From positions 1-30,402 of the forward strand of contig DASRIS010000098.1 of the NCBI GenBank assembly GCA_035649895.1: a stretch of 30,402 bases of DNA, written 5' to 3'. This document shows, piece after piece, positions 23,169-30,402 of the stretch. A model generated the notes under the pieces. It was not told where the DNA came from and did not search any database. It saw nothing but the letters and a program-made list of their open reading frames with translations. A program made the position numbers and the translations under genes. Origin of the DNA: DASSUC01 sp035649895 (GTDB taxonomy: Bacteria > Actinomycetota > Actinomycetes > Mycobacteriales > Micromonosporaceae). The stretch's first letter is position 1, and every line of letters begins with the position of its first letter.

Positions 23169-24232
23169 GGATCGGCTACAGCATGTGGGGGTTCCTCGGT
23201 ACGGGCACCCTGGACACCCCTGACGGCTCGCGCAGCTACCGGCGCGCGATGGTGGACGCGCTCATCGCCACCGGCCACGAGGTTGTGTTCCTGCAGAACA
23301 ACCGGGACCTGTTCGAGGCTCGGGTCGACCTGCGGGACCGCTACGTGTGGCACAACGGGCTTCCCCAACCTCGACGCGTTGATGCTGGAGTGGCGGTGGC
23401 CACTGCCGGGGCGTAACACGACCGCGTGCGGGAGCCCCGGGCATACGTGTGACCTGCACCGTCAGGCCGAGCTGGTCGACTACTACCTCCGGACGCGATG
23501 CCTGCCCACCGTCGTGTGGGATCTCGACCGGCAACTGCCCGCCAGCGATCCACTGCGAGCCCATCCGAACGCCACGGTGTGCGAGCTCGCGCTGCGACCG
23601 ACACCCAGCGCCACGACGCTGCTTTGCCCGGTCCCGGACGCAGCGCTGGACGCCGCCGACCCGGCTGCGCTCGCGGCGCGGCCACGGCCGGTGTCGCTGG
23701 TGTACGTGGGCAACCAGTACGACCGGGACGAGGCGTTCAACCACTTCTTCGCCCCAGCCGCGCGGCGCCTCGACCACCTGGTGGCCGGGAAGTGGACCCG
23801 TACCCAGGCTTGGCCGCAGGTGAGCTTCGCTGGCCGGTGCGCCTTCGACCAGGTCGCCACCATCCACGATCGGGCGCTGGCGACCGTGCTGCTGCTGCCC
23901 GGCCGCTATGCCCGGGTCGGGCACATGACCTCTCGGTGGTTCGAGGCGCTGCTGGCCGGGTGCCTACCGGTCGTTCCCGCCAGCATCGCCTGCCGGGAGG
24001 CGTTCGCTCCGCCATCGCTGTTTGCCGCCGACGCCGACGAGGTGGTCGACCGGGTGCAGTGGCTACGGGGTATCGCCGGTGGCCGCGAGCACGCCGACTG
24101 ATCGCCGACTGCCTGGCCTTCCTTGACCCCTTCCGCCTGTCCCGCCAGGTCGGCGTGCTCAACCGTGTGTTGCAGCCCCGGGTCGCGCCCCGCGCCGGCC
24201 ACGATAGCCAAGGGCGTGTGACGACGTGTTGA
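23165..24232 (+). pseudogene. glycosyltransferase-like gene with two frameshifts
   Basis: The protein runs through three frames. Frame A (from ATG 23165) gives MRIGYSMWGFLGTGTLDTPD and on to RDRYVWHN. An extra G in the GGG at 23357-23359 breaks it. Removing one G restores HNGFPNLDALMLEWRWPLPG in the second frame, which continues through SLVYVGNQYDRDEAFNHFFA and SRWFEALLAGCLPVV. Near 24100 one base (probably a C) is missing, after which RLIADCLAFLDPFRLSRQVG continues in the first frame to 24232. The rebuilt product, about 350 residues, looks like a CgeB-like / GT-B glycosyltransferase. The 3' end overlaps the next gene's start by 7 nt. True mutation and assembly error cannot be told apart here. 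Confidence 0.75.
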
Positions 24233-25254
24233 CCCCGGCCGAGTTCGCCACCTTCCACCACGCCTACCTGTCGGTGCTACGCCACATCGTCAGCGACTAC
24301 GAGTACCGCACCGCCGGGCGGGGCAAGGACGCGTGGGAGTCGACCAACATCAGCTTCCGGTTGACCAACCCGGCTGACCGCACGCCGTACCTCGCCGCCC
24401 GGCGCGCCAACATCGTGTTCAACCACGCCGAGGCGCTGTGGTACCTCGCCGGCCGCGACGACCTCGACATGATCAGCTACTACGCGCCCAGCCTGGCCAA
24501 GCTGTCCGCGGACGGGTGCCGGTTGACCGGCACCGCGTACGGGCCCCGGCTGTTCGCGCCGGGCGAGCCCGACGGGTTGAGCCCGTTCGACCGGGTGACC
24601 GCGCTGCTGCGCGCCGACCCGGACAGCAAACGCGCAGCGATGCCCATCATGCGGCCGGACGAGCTGGTCGACCCGGAAAACCCCGACGTGGCCTGCACGC
24701 TGGGCCTGCACCTGATGCTGCGCGGCGGCCGGCTGCACATGACCGGCTACATGCGCGGCAACGACGCCGTCGTCGGGCTGCTGTGCGACGTGTTCTCGTT
24801 CACCTTCATCCAGGAGCTCGCCGCGCGGCTGCTCGACGTACCGGTCGGTACCTACACCCATCACGTCGGCTCGATGCATATCAACGTGCTCGACATGCCT
24901 CGGGTCACCGCAATGATCACCGAGTACGACCAGGCCACCATCGCGCACCGGTACCCGGTCCCGACGATGCCGCCCGGCACCCGATGGGCCGACCTGCGCC
25001 TCGTGCTGGCCTACGAGGAAGCCCTACGGACCAACACCGTTGCGCTGACGCCGGACAAAGCCGCCGGGCTTCATCTGGACCCGTACTGGCAACGGGTCCT
25101 GCTGCTGTTCGAGACCTACCGCCAGGTCACCCACCAGCCCCACCGTCCCATCGACACCTCCACGCTCGCCGCCCTGCACCCCGGGCACCGGTGGCTGGTT
25201 GCCCAGCGGTGGCCCGAGCGGGTGCCCACCCATACTGCGTGGCTCCAACCATGA
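24226..25254 (+). CDS. thymidylate-synthase-fold enzyme, likely cytosine nucleotide type
   Basis: 342 residues of the thymidylate synthase / pyrimidine hydroxymethylase family. Aligned by eye, the N-terminal HAEALWYLAGRDDLDMISYY matches the GELLWFLSG region and GTAYGPRL matches GPVYGKQW. The catalytic Cys is about residue 157 (DVACTLGLHLML), followed by YMRGNDAVVGL for the RSxDxxLG block and GSMHIN for GDAHIY. At the base-reading Asn (LPFN in ThyA) there is Asp188 (LLCDVF). An Asp there is known in T4 dCMP hydroxymethylase, and cytosine use is also known for MilA of mildiomycin biosynthesis. I infer a CMP or dCMP 5-hydroxymethylase rather than a dTMP synthase. The stop overlaps the next ATG (ATGA). 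It starts at a GTG with a weak ribosome site. Confidence 0.85.
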   Translation: MLTPAEFATFHHAYLSVLRHIVSDYEYRTAGRGKDAWESTNISFRLTNPADRTPYLAARRANIVFNHAEALWYLAGRDDLDMISYYAPSLAKLSADGCRLTGTAYGPRLFAPGEPDGLSPFDRVTALLRADPDSKRAAMPIMRPDELVDPENPDVACTLGLHLMLRGGRLHMTGYMRGNDAVVGLLCDVFSFTFIQELAARLLDVPVGTYTHHVGSMHINVLDMPRVTAMITEYDQATIAHRYPVPTMPPGTRWADLRLVLAYEEALRTNTVALTPDKAAGLHLDPYWQRVLLLFETYRQVTHQPHRPIDTSTLAALHPGHRWLVAQRWPERVPTHTAWLQP

Positions 25255-25787
25255 ACCAACCCGACCCGCAGCCCGCCGCCATCGGAGACACCGACTGGAC
25301 CTGCTGGACCGTCGTGCTGCTCAAGCCCGACTGCGTGGCCCGCGGTCTCGTCCGCCCAGTCCTCACCTGGGTCGCCACGGTGGTCACCCTCGTCGACCAG
25401 CGGCTCCTCGATCCCACCGAGGACCAGATCTTCGCCCACTACCACGACCTGCTCACCACCCGCCGTACCCATTTCACCTGGGTTGATGTGGCAGCAGACC
25501 TGCGACGCAGCTACGTGGGCCACCGGGTCGGCATCGCGTTGGGCCACGGCGACAACGCCGCCGCCCGGGTCCGGGCGCTGCTAGGCCACTGGGACCCCGC
25601 CCAGGCCAGCCCGGACACCATCCGCGGCCGGTTCGGCACCGACTCACTGCGCAAGGCGATGGCAGACGGTCGGCTCATCGACAACGTCATCCACTCCTCC
25701 GACGACCACAGCGGTGCGGCGCACGAGTTCGCCATCTGGTACGGCCCCGACGCCGCCAACCTCCTACACCCTTACCAATCCCCGTGA
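25251..25787 (+). CDS. nucleoside diphosphate kinase homologue
   Basis: 178 residues, slightly longer than a typical NDK (about 140). It keeps the opening VVLLKPDCVARGLV (IKPDGVxRGL in NDKs), PDTIRGRFGTDS and the catalytic His at about residue 148 in NVIHSSDD (NxIHGSD). A short N-terminal extension and a central insertion (about residues 70-105) set it apart from housekeeping NDKs. It should transfer the gamma-phosphate from ATP to a nucleoside diphosphate. Coupled to the thymidylate-synthase-like gene by an ATGA overlap, it may raise the modified nucleotide to the triphosphate. A separate mono- to diphosphate kinase is not seen. Confidence 0.85.
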   Translation: MNQPDPQPAAIGDTDWTCWTVVLLKPDCVARGLVRPVLTWVATVVTLVDQRLLDPTEDQIFAHYHDLLTTRRTHFTWVDVAADLRRSYVGHRVGIALGHGDNAAARVRALLGHWDPAQASPDTIRGRFGTDSLRKAMADGRLIDNVIHSSDDHSGAAHEFAIWYGPDAANLLHPYQSP

Positions 25788-25800
25788 ACGGAGAAGCCCC

Positions 25801-27045
25801 ATGACGCTGACGGACTCCGGGACCGCAGCCGGCCCCCGGCAGCTGCCCCTCATGCCGGCCGACCAACAGGCCCAGCTCGACCCGTACATGGCCACCATCG
25901 TCGGCTACCGCAAAAGCGGGCTCAGCCTCAACCACATCATCGGCTGCCCACTCGACTGTGGATACTGCGTGCGCCACTTCTGGGGCAACTTCGACGTCAA
26001 GATCCCACATCTGCTCATCCCCACCGTCCAGGCGATCGAGCTGCTGACCGGGCACGAGACATTCCAGCCGCACATCACACCGATCCAGCTGTTCAACAAG
26101 GCCACCGACCCGTTCCTACCCGGTGTCAAGCCGCACCTGTTCCAGGTCCTCGAAGCCCTGGACGCACGCCAGTTCACCAACCACGTCCTGGTCATCACCC
26201 GGTTCAAGGTCACCACCGAGGACATGGCCCGGCTCGAGCGGCTGCGAAACCTCCGCGTCACGCTGCTGTTCACCTACTCGGGCATCACCGACCCGCGTGT
26301 CGAGCCGATCGCCAAGACCGCCACGACCGTCGAGTCGATCCGTACCGCCGCAGCCCACAAGCAGCGCACCGGCGTCGTGCTGTACTGGCGCCCGATCGTG
26401 CCCGGGTGGAACGACGCCCCCGACATCATGGCGCACGTCCTCGACATCGGCCGGGTCGCCGACGCCCTCGTGTTCACCGGCTACTACCACAAGCCCGAAA
26501 ACGCCGCCTACCTACGTAGCCTCGGCGTCGAGGTGCCCTTCGGCGACCACTACCACCGGCGCAAGACCATGCCGGCCGAGATCGACGCCAAGGTCGTCGC
26601 CGCGTGGCGCCGCTCAGGAACCAAGACACCACTGTTCCGGAAGACCTCCTGCGGCGTCGCCTACGCCCACCAGACACCGGACTACAACGGCCACTGGGGC
26701 GTGCGCGAGCTGTGCGACATCTGCCCAGCCACGCAACGCAGACGCTGCGCCGACGACTACCGGACCCCGACACCAGGCCAGGTGCAAGGCGCGCTCGACC
26801 GGTTCGGGTACCGCAGCCACTTCGCTATCGATGACGGCCACGTATGGACGCACGGGCTCGGCGAGCAGCGCCGCTACGCCATCCAACACACCCTGCGCCA
26901 CCAGATCTGGGAACTGGACCAGCCGCACTACGTGCACGCCCACGGCCGCTCCCTGCTCGGCCACGACACCGACCCAGCACAGGTGTCGCGGATCGCGGCG
27001 GTGCGCGAGCAGTTCACCCAGGCGGCGCGGTATGAAGATGACTGA
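25801..27045 (+). CDS. radical SAM enzyme with extra C-terminal cysteines
   Basis: 414 residues. The canonical CX3CX2C is Cys49/Cys53/Cys56 (GCPLDCGYC). The following LFNKATDPFLPGVKPH and HVLVITRFKV segments resemble the barrel of spore photoproduct lyase-like and related radical SAM proteins, though specific membership is not certain. Four further cysteines (284, 305, 308, 316; CDICPATQRRRC) could hold an auxiliary iron-sulfur cluster. ATG at 25801 has GGAG about 8 nt upstream and lies 13 nt after the NDK-like stop. In the operon it could make a C-C bond, rearrange or methylate a nucleotide, or repair the modified base. The substrate is unknown. Confidence 0.88.
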   Translation: MTLTDSGTAAGPRQLPLMPADQQAQLDPYMATIVGYRKSGLSLNHIIGCPLDCGYCVRHFWGNFDVKIPHLLIPTVQAIELLTGHETFQPHITPIQLFNKATDPFLPGVKPHLFQVLEALDARQFTNHVLVITRFKVTTEDMARLERLRNLRVTLLFTYSGITDPRVEPIAKTATTVESIRTAAAHKQRTGVVLYWRPIVPGWNDAPDIMAHVLDIGRVADALVFTGYYHKPENAAYLRSLGVEVPFGDHYHRRKTMPAEIDAKVVAAWRRSGTKTPLFRKTSCGVAYAHQTPDYNGHWGVRELCDICPATQRRRCADDYRTPTPGQVQGALDRFGYRSHFAIDDGHVWTHGLGEQRRYAIQHTLRHQIWELDQPHYVHAHGRSLLGHDTDPAQVSRIAAVREQFTQAARYEDD

Positions 27046-27059
27046 CAACGAAAGGCCGG

Positions 27060-27719
27060 GTGACGGGCGTGACCATGAACAGCACGTGGCGAGACGCCCC
27101 GCTCGTCGCCCTCGACCTGGAAGGCAGCGGCGCCCAGGACGGTGCCGACGAGGCGATCCTGGAGATTGCCGTCGTGCCGCTGCGCGGCGGGCGTCCAGAC
27201 TGCGACGGTGCGTATACCACCTTGGTCAACCCCGGCCGGTTCATCCCACCGCGGCCGTGGCTATCACCTGGGCTGGCCGGGCGGATACTATCGGCCGCGC
27301 CGCCCCTGGGCGAGGTCGGGCCGCGAGTCGCCGCCATGGTCAACGGTATGGTCATCGTCGGACACAACATCGGTGTGGACTGGCGCCTGCTGCACCGCCG
27401 ATGCCCCCGACTCGCGCCCGCCGGCCTACTCGACACGCTGCGAATCGCCCGGCACCTCCAACTGCCTGGCAAGCACAAACTGACCACCCTGCTAGCCAGC
27501 TTCAACCTGACCGGTCAGGTCACCGCCGCCGCCCCCGGCAGTCGCCCCCACCGCGCCCTCTGGGACACGGTAGGTACCGCGCTGCTCCTGGAGACGCTCA
27601 TCCATCACGGCTGGGACGACGGCCTGTCCCTGCACGAGCTACTAGCCACAGCCAGCGTCCCACTCAACGGGCAACCGGCGGCGACCCGGCCCGGGCAGGC
27701 GACCCTCCTGGATCTGTAG
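27060..27719 (+). CDS. DEDDh 3'-5' exonuclease (DnaQ-like)
   Basis: 219 residues with all exonuclease motifs: Asp19/Glu21 in LVALDLEGSG (Exo I), GHNIGVDWRLL (Exo II) and PHRALWDT, with its His and Asp (Exo IIIh). It is a stand-alone domain, like the DnaQ/RNase T group, not part of a polymerase. GTG at 27060 has AAAGG 4 nt before it; an in-frame GTG at 27069 and ATG at 27075 are alternatives. It is the last gene of the operon, 14 nt after the radical SAM stop. It could trim nucleic acid to release modified nucleotides or remove unwanted modified residues; both are guesses. Confidence 0.85.
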   Translation: MTGVTMNSTWRDAPLVALDLEGSGAQDGADEAILEIAVVPLRGGRPDCDGAYTTLVNPGRFIPPRPWLSPGLAGRILSAAPPLGEVGPRVAAMVNGMVIVGHNIGVDWRLLHRRCPRLAPAGLLDTLRIARHLQLPGKHKLTTLLASFNLTGQVTAAAPGSRPHRALWDTVGTALLLETLIHHGWDDGLSLHELLATASVPLNGQPAATRPGQATLLDL

Positions 27720-27868
27720 CTGGCGCGAGCATGCAGCAGAAGTCATGGCCAGCATGTAACTTTCCGCGAAGACAACCCGGTACAAGCGGCTTCCGGCCAC
27801 GTAAGTTTCTCCCACCCCGGCTGCCGTGCCTTGTCAGCCGCAGTCCTGGACTCCCAGACTGTGCGGGC

Positions 27869-28045
27869 GGCGCCCGCTGCTGGTGGTGCTGGTCACCAGG
27901 CGCGGCCGTGCAGGACCGCGAGGGCGACCGAATGCTGCTGTGGGCACTGGCCGCCTGCTTCCACCGGATCCACATGGCCTGGTCGACGGCACCTACAGTG
28001 GCGATGAGCAGTCGTTTGTCAGCGCTGCTGTCGGATCAGTGACAG
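27869..28045 (+). pseudogene. decayed IS5-type transposase fragment
   Basis: One frame gives VQDREGDRMLLWALAACFHR then IHMAW, matching the block after the first catalytic strand of IS5-family DDE transposases (VQDRDGAR, then a helix, then VWVD). A one-base deletion shifts the continuation, VDGTYSGDEQSFVSA, to another frame, where the second catalytic Asp would lie. The upstream RRPLLVVLV is in a third frame. Only about 180 bp remain, and no inverted ends were found. The remaining intergenic sequence (27720-27868) holds only a weak GCTGGC/GCCAGC repeat. Confidence 0.55.
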
Positions 28046-28093
28046 GCCTCTGCGGTTGCGGTGGAGTATGGCCTGTTCCCGGGTCCGAATGAC

Positions 28094-28099
28094 TAGAGT
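28094..28099 (+). promoter_or_regulatory. putative -10 for the Trypco1 operon
   Basis: TAGAGT fits TANNNT and lies about 42 nt before the ATG at 28141. No clear -35 is present. Confidence 0.25.
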
Positions 28100-28140
28100 G
28101 GCGCAGGAATCTCGACGCATACGGACGATGATGAGGATCG

Positions 28141-28500
28141 ATGACGTACCTGCTCGACGTGCCGGTGGAGGGCGGGGGACGCCTGCTGGTCCAGGTATCG
28201 GAAGAGGAGCTACCCGGCGGTCTGGAGCTGGCGGCGCTCCGGCCGGGTGAGGTGGTCGCCCGGGTGGAACAGTCGCTGGAGCAGGCGCTGGACCAGCTCA
28301 GGCCGGCCGTTACGGCCGTACGGGACCGGTTGGCCGCGATGGCACCCGATGAGATAGCGGTCGAGTTCGGGATCGTGCTGGGTGCCGAGACCGGTGTCGT
28401 GGTGGCCAAGGGCACCACCCAGGTCCATTTCACCGTGTCGCTGACGTGGAGACAGCCGGAGAGCGGCACCGCGGTGGGGAGCGGCAGCGACCGTGCCTGA
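28141..28500 (+). CDS. Trypco1 (CU044_2847-family) protein
   Basis: 119 residues with the family layout: TYLLDVPVEGGGRLLVQVSE, a middle helix with SLEQALDQLRPAVTAVRDRL, then DEIAVEFGIVLGAETGVVVA and HFTVSLTW. Trypsin-co-occurring domains were described by comparative genomics of bacterial conflict systems, where they accompany trypsin-like proteases and may regulate or be cut by them. GAGG 5-6 nt before the ATG fixes the start. It overlaps the protease gene by 8 bp, so the pair is coupled. The small fold resembles an intracellular adaptor; no signal peptide is seen. Confidence 0.85.
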   Translation: MTYLLDVPVEGGGRLLVQVSEEELPGGLELAALRPGEVVARVEQSLEQALDQLRPAVTAVRDRLAAMAPDEIAVEFGIVLGAETGVVVAKGTTQVHFTVSLTWRQPESGTAVGSGSDRA

Positions 28501-30402
28501 CGCCGCACCGGAGACGTTCATCGTCCGGTTTCTCGGGCCGAAGGGCGGCGCGGTCGGGGTGGGCATGCTGGTCGGCGCCAGGGAGATCGTCACCTGCGCC
28601 CATGTCGTCAACGCCGCGCTGGGCCTGGACGCGCGGGCGCAGCCGGTGCCAGCAGGCCCGGTCACGGTCGAGCTCCCGCTGCTGGACAGCCCGGCCCCGG
28701 GTGAGCCGTGGCGGGGTACGGCCCAGGTGGTGCGCTGGCTTCCGCCGGCGCCGGAGGGCGCGGCCGGTGATGACATCGCCGGGCTGCTGCTGACCCTGGC
28801 ACCACCCCCTGGTGCCACGCCGGCCCGGCTGGCTACCAGCGCCCCGGCGGCCGGGCTCGCGGTGCGGGTGTTCGGCTATCCGGGGGCGCGGCCGGACGGT
28901 GGCTGGGTGTCGACGCGGGTCCAGGGTCGGGTGGGTGCGGGCCGGCTGCAGCTGGACTCGGGTGTGGATGCGGCGTTGCGGGTGCAGCCGGGGTACAGCG
29001 GGAGCCCGGTCTACGACGACAAGGCCGGCCGCGTGGTGGGACTGCTGTCGCTGGCGCCGCTGCGGGCGGGCGAGCGCGACAGCTACGCGGTCGACGCCGA
29101 CCGGCTCCGGCTGGCCTGGCCGGAGGTGCTCGCCCCATCGGCCGCCGCCCGGCGCGGGGCACGGCGCAGGTCGGATCGCCCGCGCTCGGGAGCCGAGCGG
29201 CTGACCATCCTGCACGTGTCCGATCCGCAGTTCGGCAGGCACCACCTTTTCGGCGGCAACGGGCTGACCCCGGCCGACCAGGCGCACGACACGCTGTTCG
29301 CCCGGCTGCACGAGGACCTCGCCGGGCTGGCGGACGAGCACGACCTGCGGCCGGACCTGATGGTGGTCACCGGCGACCTGGCCGAGTGGGGACTGCGCAC
29401 CGAGTTCGAGCGGGTCACCGAGTTTCTCGCGGCGCTGGCAGACGCCGCCGGCCTGCCCCGCCGGCACGTGGCGGTCGTGCCGGGCAACCACGACGTCAAC
29501 CGGCGAGCCTGCGAGGCATACTTCCTCGCCGAGGAGGGCGACGAGCGTAGCCCGGTGGCGCCGTACTTTCCGAAGTGGAAGCACTTTGTCGCGGCGTTCG
29601 AGGAGTTCTACGCGGGCGTGGACGGGGTGACGTTCACCCCGGACGAGCCGTGGACGCTGTTCGAGATGAGCGACCTGGCGGTGGTGGTGGCCGGGCTGAA
29701 CTCGACCATGGCCGAGAGCCACCTCGATTCCGACCACTACGGGTGGGTCGGTGAGGGGCAGCTGCGCTGGTTTGCCGAGCGGCTGGCGTCGTACCGCGAG
29801 TCGGGGTGGCTGCGGCTGGTCGCCGTGCACCACAACGTGGTGCGGGGCGCGGTCGACGACGAGGAGAACCTGCGCGACGCGGACGACCTGGACCGGGTCA
29901 TCGGGCGGCCGGGCCTGGCCAACCTGCTCCTGCACGGGCACACGCACGACGGGCGGTTGCAGCGGCTGCCCTCCGGGCTGGTCGCCCTGTCCACCGGCAG
30001 CGCCGCGGTCACCGCAGCCGCACGCCCAGGCGAGGTGCCCAACCAGTACCAGATCGTCACTGTCGGGCCGTACGGCTTCACCCGGCACGCCCGCCAGTAC
30101 GCACCCGGGCAGCGCCGCTGGGTCGGCGACACCCGGATCAGCGCCACCGGGTCGGACTGGCGCGACTACCAGCCGCACCAGCTCGTCCAGGTCGGTGCGG
30201 CATTCTCCACTGTGGACCAGGAGCCCGCGCGGGAGGAGGCCGGTCCGTGGGCGTACGGGGCCTATGGACTGGACCGGCAGAGAGCGGGTAGGCCGGAACG
30301 CCGCGGGCCGGACCCGGACGACTTCCTCACCCGGGTCGCGGAGGCTACCCGGGCGAGCTTCCCCAAGGCGACGGTGACGATCCGGCCCGACAACGGGTAC
30401 CT
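28493..30402 (+). CDS. trypsin-like protease / metallophosphoesterase fusion, 3'-truncated
   Basis: The frame runs from GTG 28493 past the window end (636 residues visible). Residues 1-200 form a trypsin-like domain with His37 (TCAHVV), Asp94 (DDIAG) and Ser171 (GYSGSP), so the triad is complete; no signal peptide is seen. An Arg-rich linker follows. From about residue 237 there is a calcineurin-type metallophosphoesterase: SDPQFG, GDLAEWG, GNHDVN, AVHHN and GHTH. The first motif has Gln where DxH is usual; I recall that variant in related conflict-system proteins. Downstream is a further segment of unknown type. With Trypco1 it forms a conflict-type module in which proteolysis might release or activate the phosphoesterase. 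That mechanism is inference. Confidence 0.88.
   Translation, partial: MPDAAPETFIVRFLGPKGGAVGVGMLVGAREIVTCAHVVNAALGLDARAQPVPAGPVTVELPLLDSPAPGEPWRGTAQVVRWLPPAPEGAAGDDIAGLLLTLAPPPGATPARLATSAPAAGLAVRVFGYPGARPDGGWVSTRVQGRVGAGRLQLDSGVDAALRVQPGYSGSPVYDDKAGRVVGLLSLAPLRAGERDSYAVDADRLRLAWPEVLAPSAAARRGARRRSDRPRSGAERLTILHVSDPQFGRHHLFGGNGLTPADQAHDTLFARLHEDLAGLADEHDLRPDLMVVTGDLAEWGLRTEFERVTEFLAALADAAGLPRRHVAVVPGNHDVNRRACEAYFLAEEGDERSPVAPYFPKWKHFVAAFEEFYAGVDGVTFTPDEPWTLFEMSDLAVVVAGLNSTMAESHLDSDHYGWVGEGQLRWFAERLASYRESGWLRLVAVHHNVVRGAVDDEENLRDADDLDRVIGRPGLANLLLHGHTHDGRLQRLPSGLVALSTGSAAVTAAARPGEVPNQYQIVTVGPYGFTRHARQYAPGQRRWVGDTRISATGSDWRDYQPHQLVQVGAAFSTVDQEPAREEAGPWAYGAYGLDRQRAGRPERRGPDPDDFLTRVAEATRASFPKATVTIRPDNGY

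Noticed and set aside
24226..25254. Housekeeping thymidylate synthase (thyA)
   Set aside because: The base-reading Asn appears to be Asp, the GDAHIY block is altered and the gene lies in a specialised operon.
27753..27809. Imperfect direct repeat CATGTAACTTTC / CACGTAAGTTTC
   Set aside because: Ten of twelve bases match over one pair only, which is too weak to call an operator or a target duplication.

Overview
The window is high-GC DNA (roughly 70 %) with many GTG starts, 1-8 bp stop/start overlaps and actinobacterial families (DUF5753/Scr1-type regulators, SAV2177-type methyltransferase, XRE-TPR regulators, Trypco1). It comes from a filamentous actinomycete, possibly Micromonosporaceae; the genus is a guess from style only.

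Layout. (1) 1-5.0 kb, left flank: the end of a DUF5753 regulator, a SAV2177-type methyltransferase, a BMP-family lipoprotein behind a membrane-anchored unknown protein, and a Cys-rich pentapeptide-repeat protein. (2) 5.0-19.8 kb, a compact biosynthetic locus: a single-module type I PKS with domains ACP-KS-AT-DH-KR-ACP plus a C-terminal docking-like tail, a fatty acyl-AMP ligase (FAAL), a fused acyl-CoA dehydrogenase/diiron oxidase, a class III aminotransferase, a thioester-reductase-like dehydrogenase, two SRPBCC proteins and an unusual crotonase. My reading is that the FAAL charges the N-terminal ACP and the PKS adds one malonyl-derived C2 unit and reduces it to an alkene. The reductase would then release an aldehyde, the transaminase would make it an amine, and the diiron/ACAD fusion would oxidise the chain or the nitrogen. 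This resembles the fatty-amine branch of tambjamine biosynthesis (TamT/TamP/TamH), but here it is joined to a PKS module.

(3) 19.8-22.3 kb: an orphan antitoxin that looks like a FitA/HicB chimera, then a leftward pair made of an XRE-TPR regulator and a small protein with an internal duplication. (4) 22.6-27.7 kb, a rightward, tightly packed nucleotide-type operon: a small Cys protein, a glycosyltransferase broken by two opposite frameshifts, a thymidylate-synthase-fold enzyme whose base-reading Asn appears to be Asp (as in cytosine hydroxymethylases), a nucleoside diphosphate kinase homologue with its catalytic His, a radical SAM enzyme with extra cysteines, and a DEDDh 3'-5' exonuclease. The set suggests synthesis of a 5-modified cytosine nucleotide, for a nucleoside metabolite or for DNA modification. 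It is my first candidate for an undescribed system.

(5) 27.7-30.4 kb: a decayed IS5-type transposase scrap, then a conflict-system pair made of Trypco1 and a trypsin-like protease fused to a calcineurin-type metallophosphoesterase, cut by the window end. The region between the PKS and its convergent neighbour holds a perfectly symmetric nested inverted repeat (9882-9987).

All assignments were made by eye from motifs. No database search was run.
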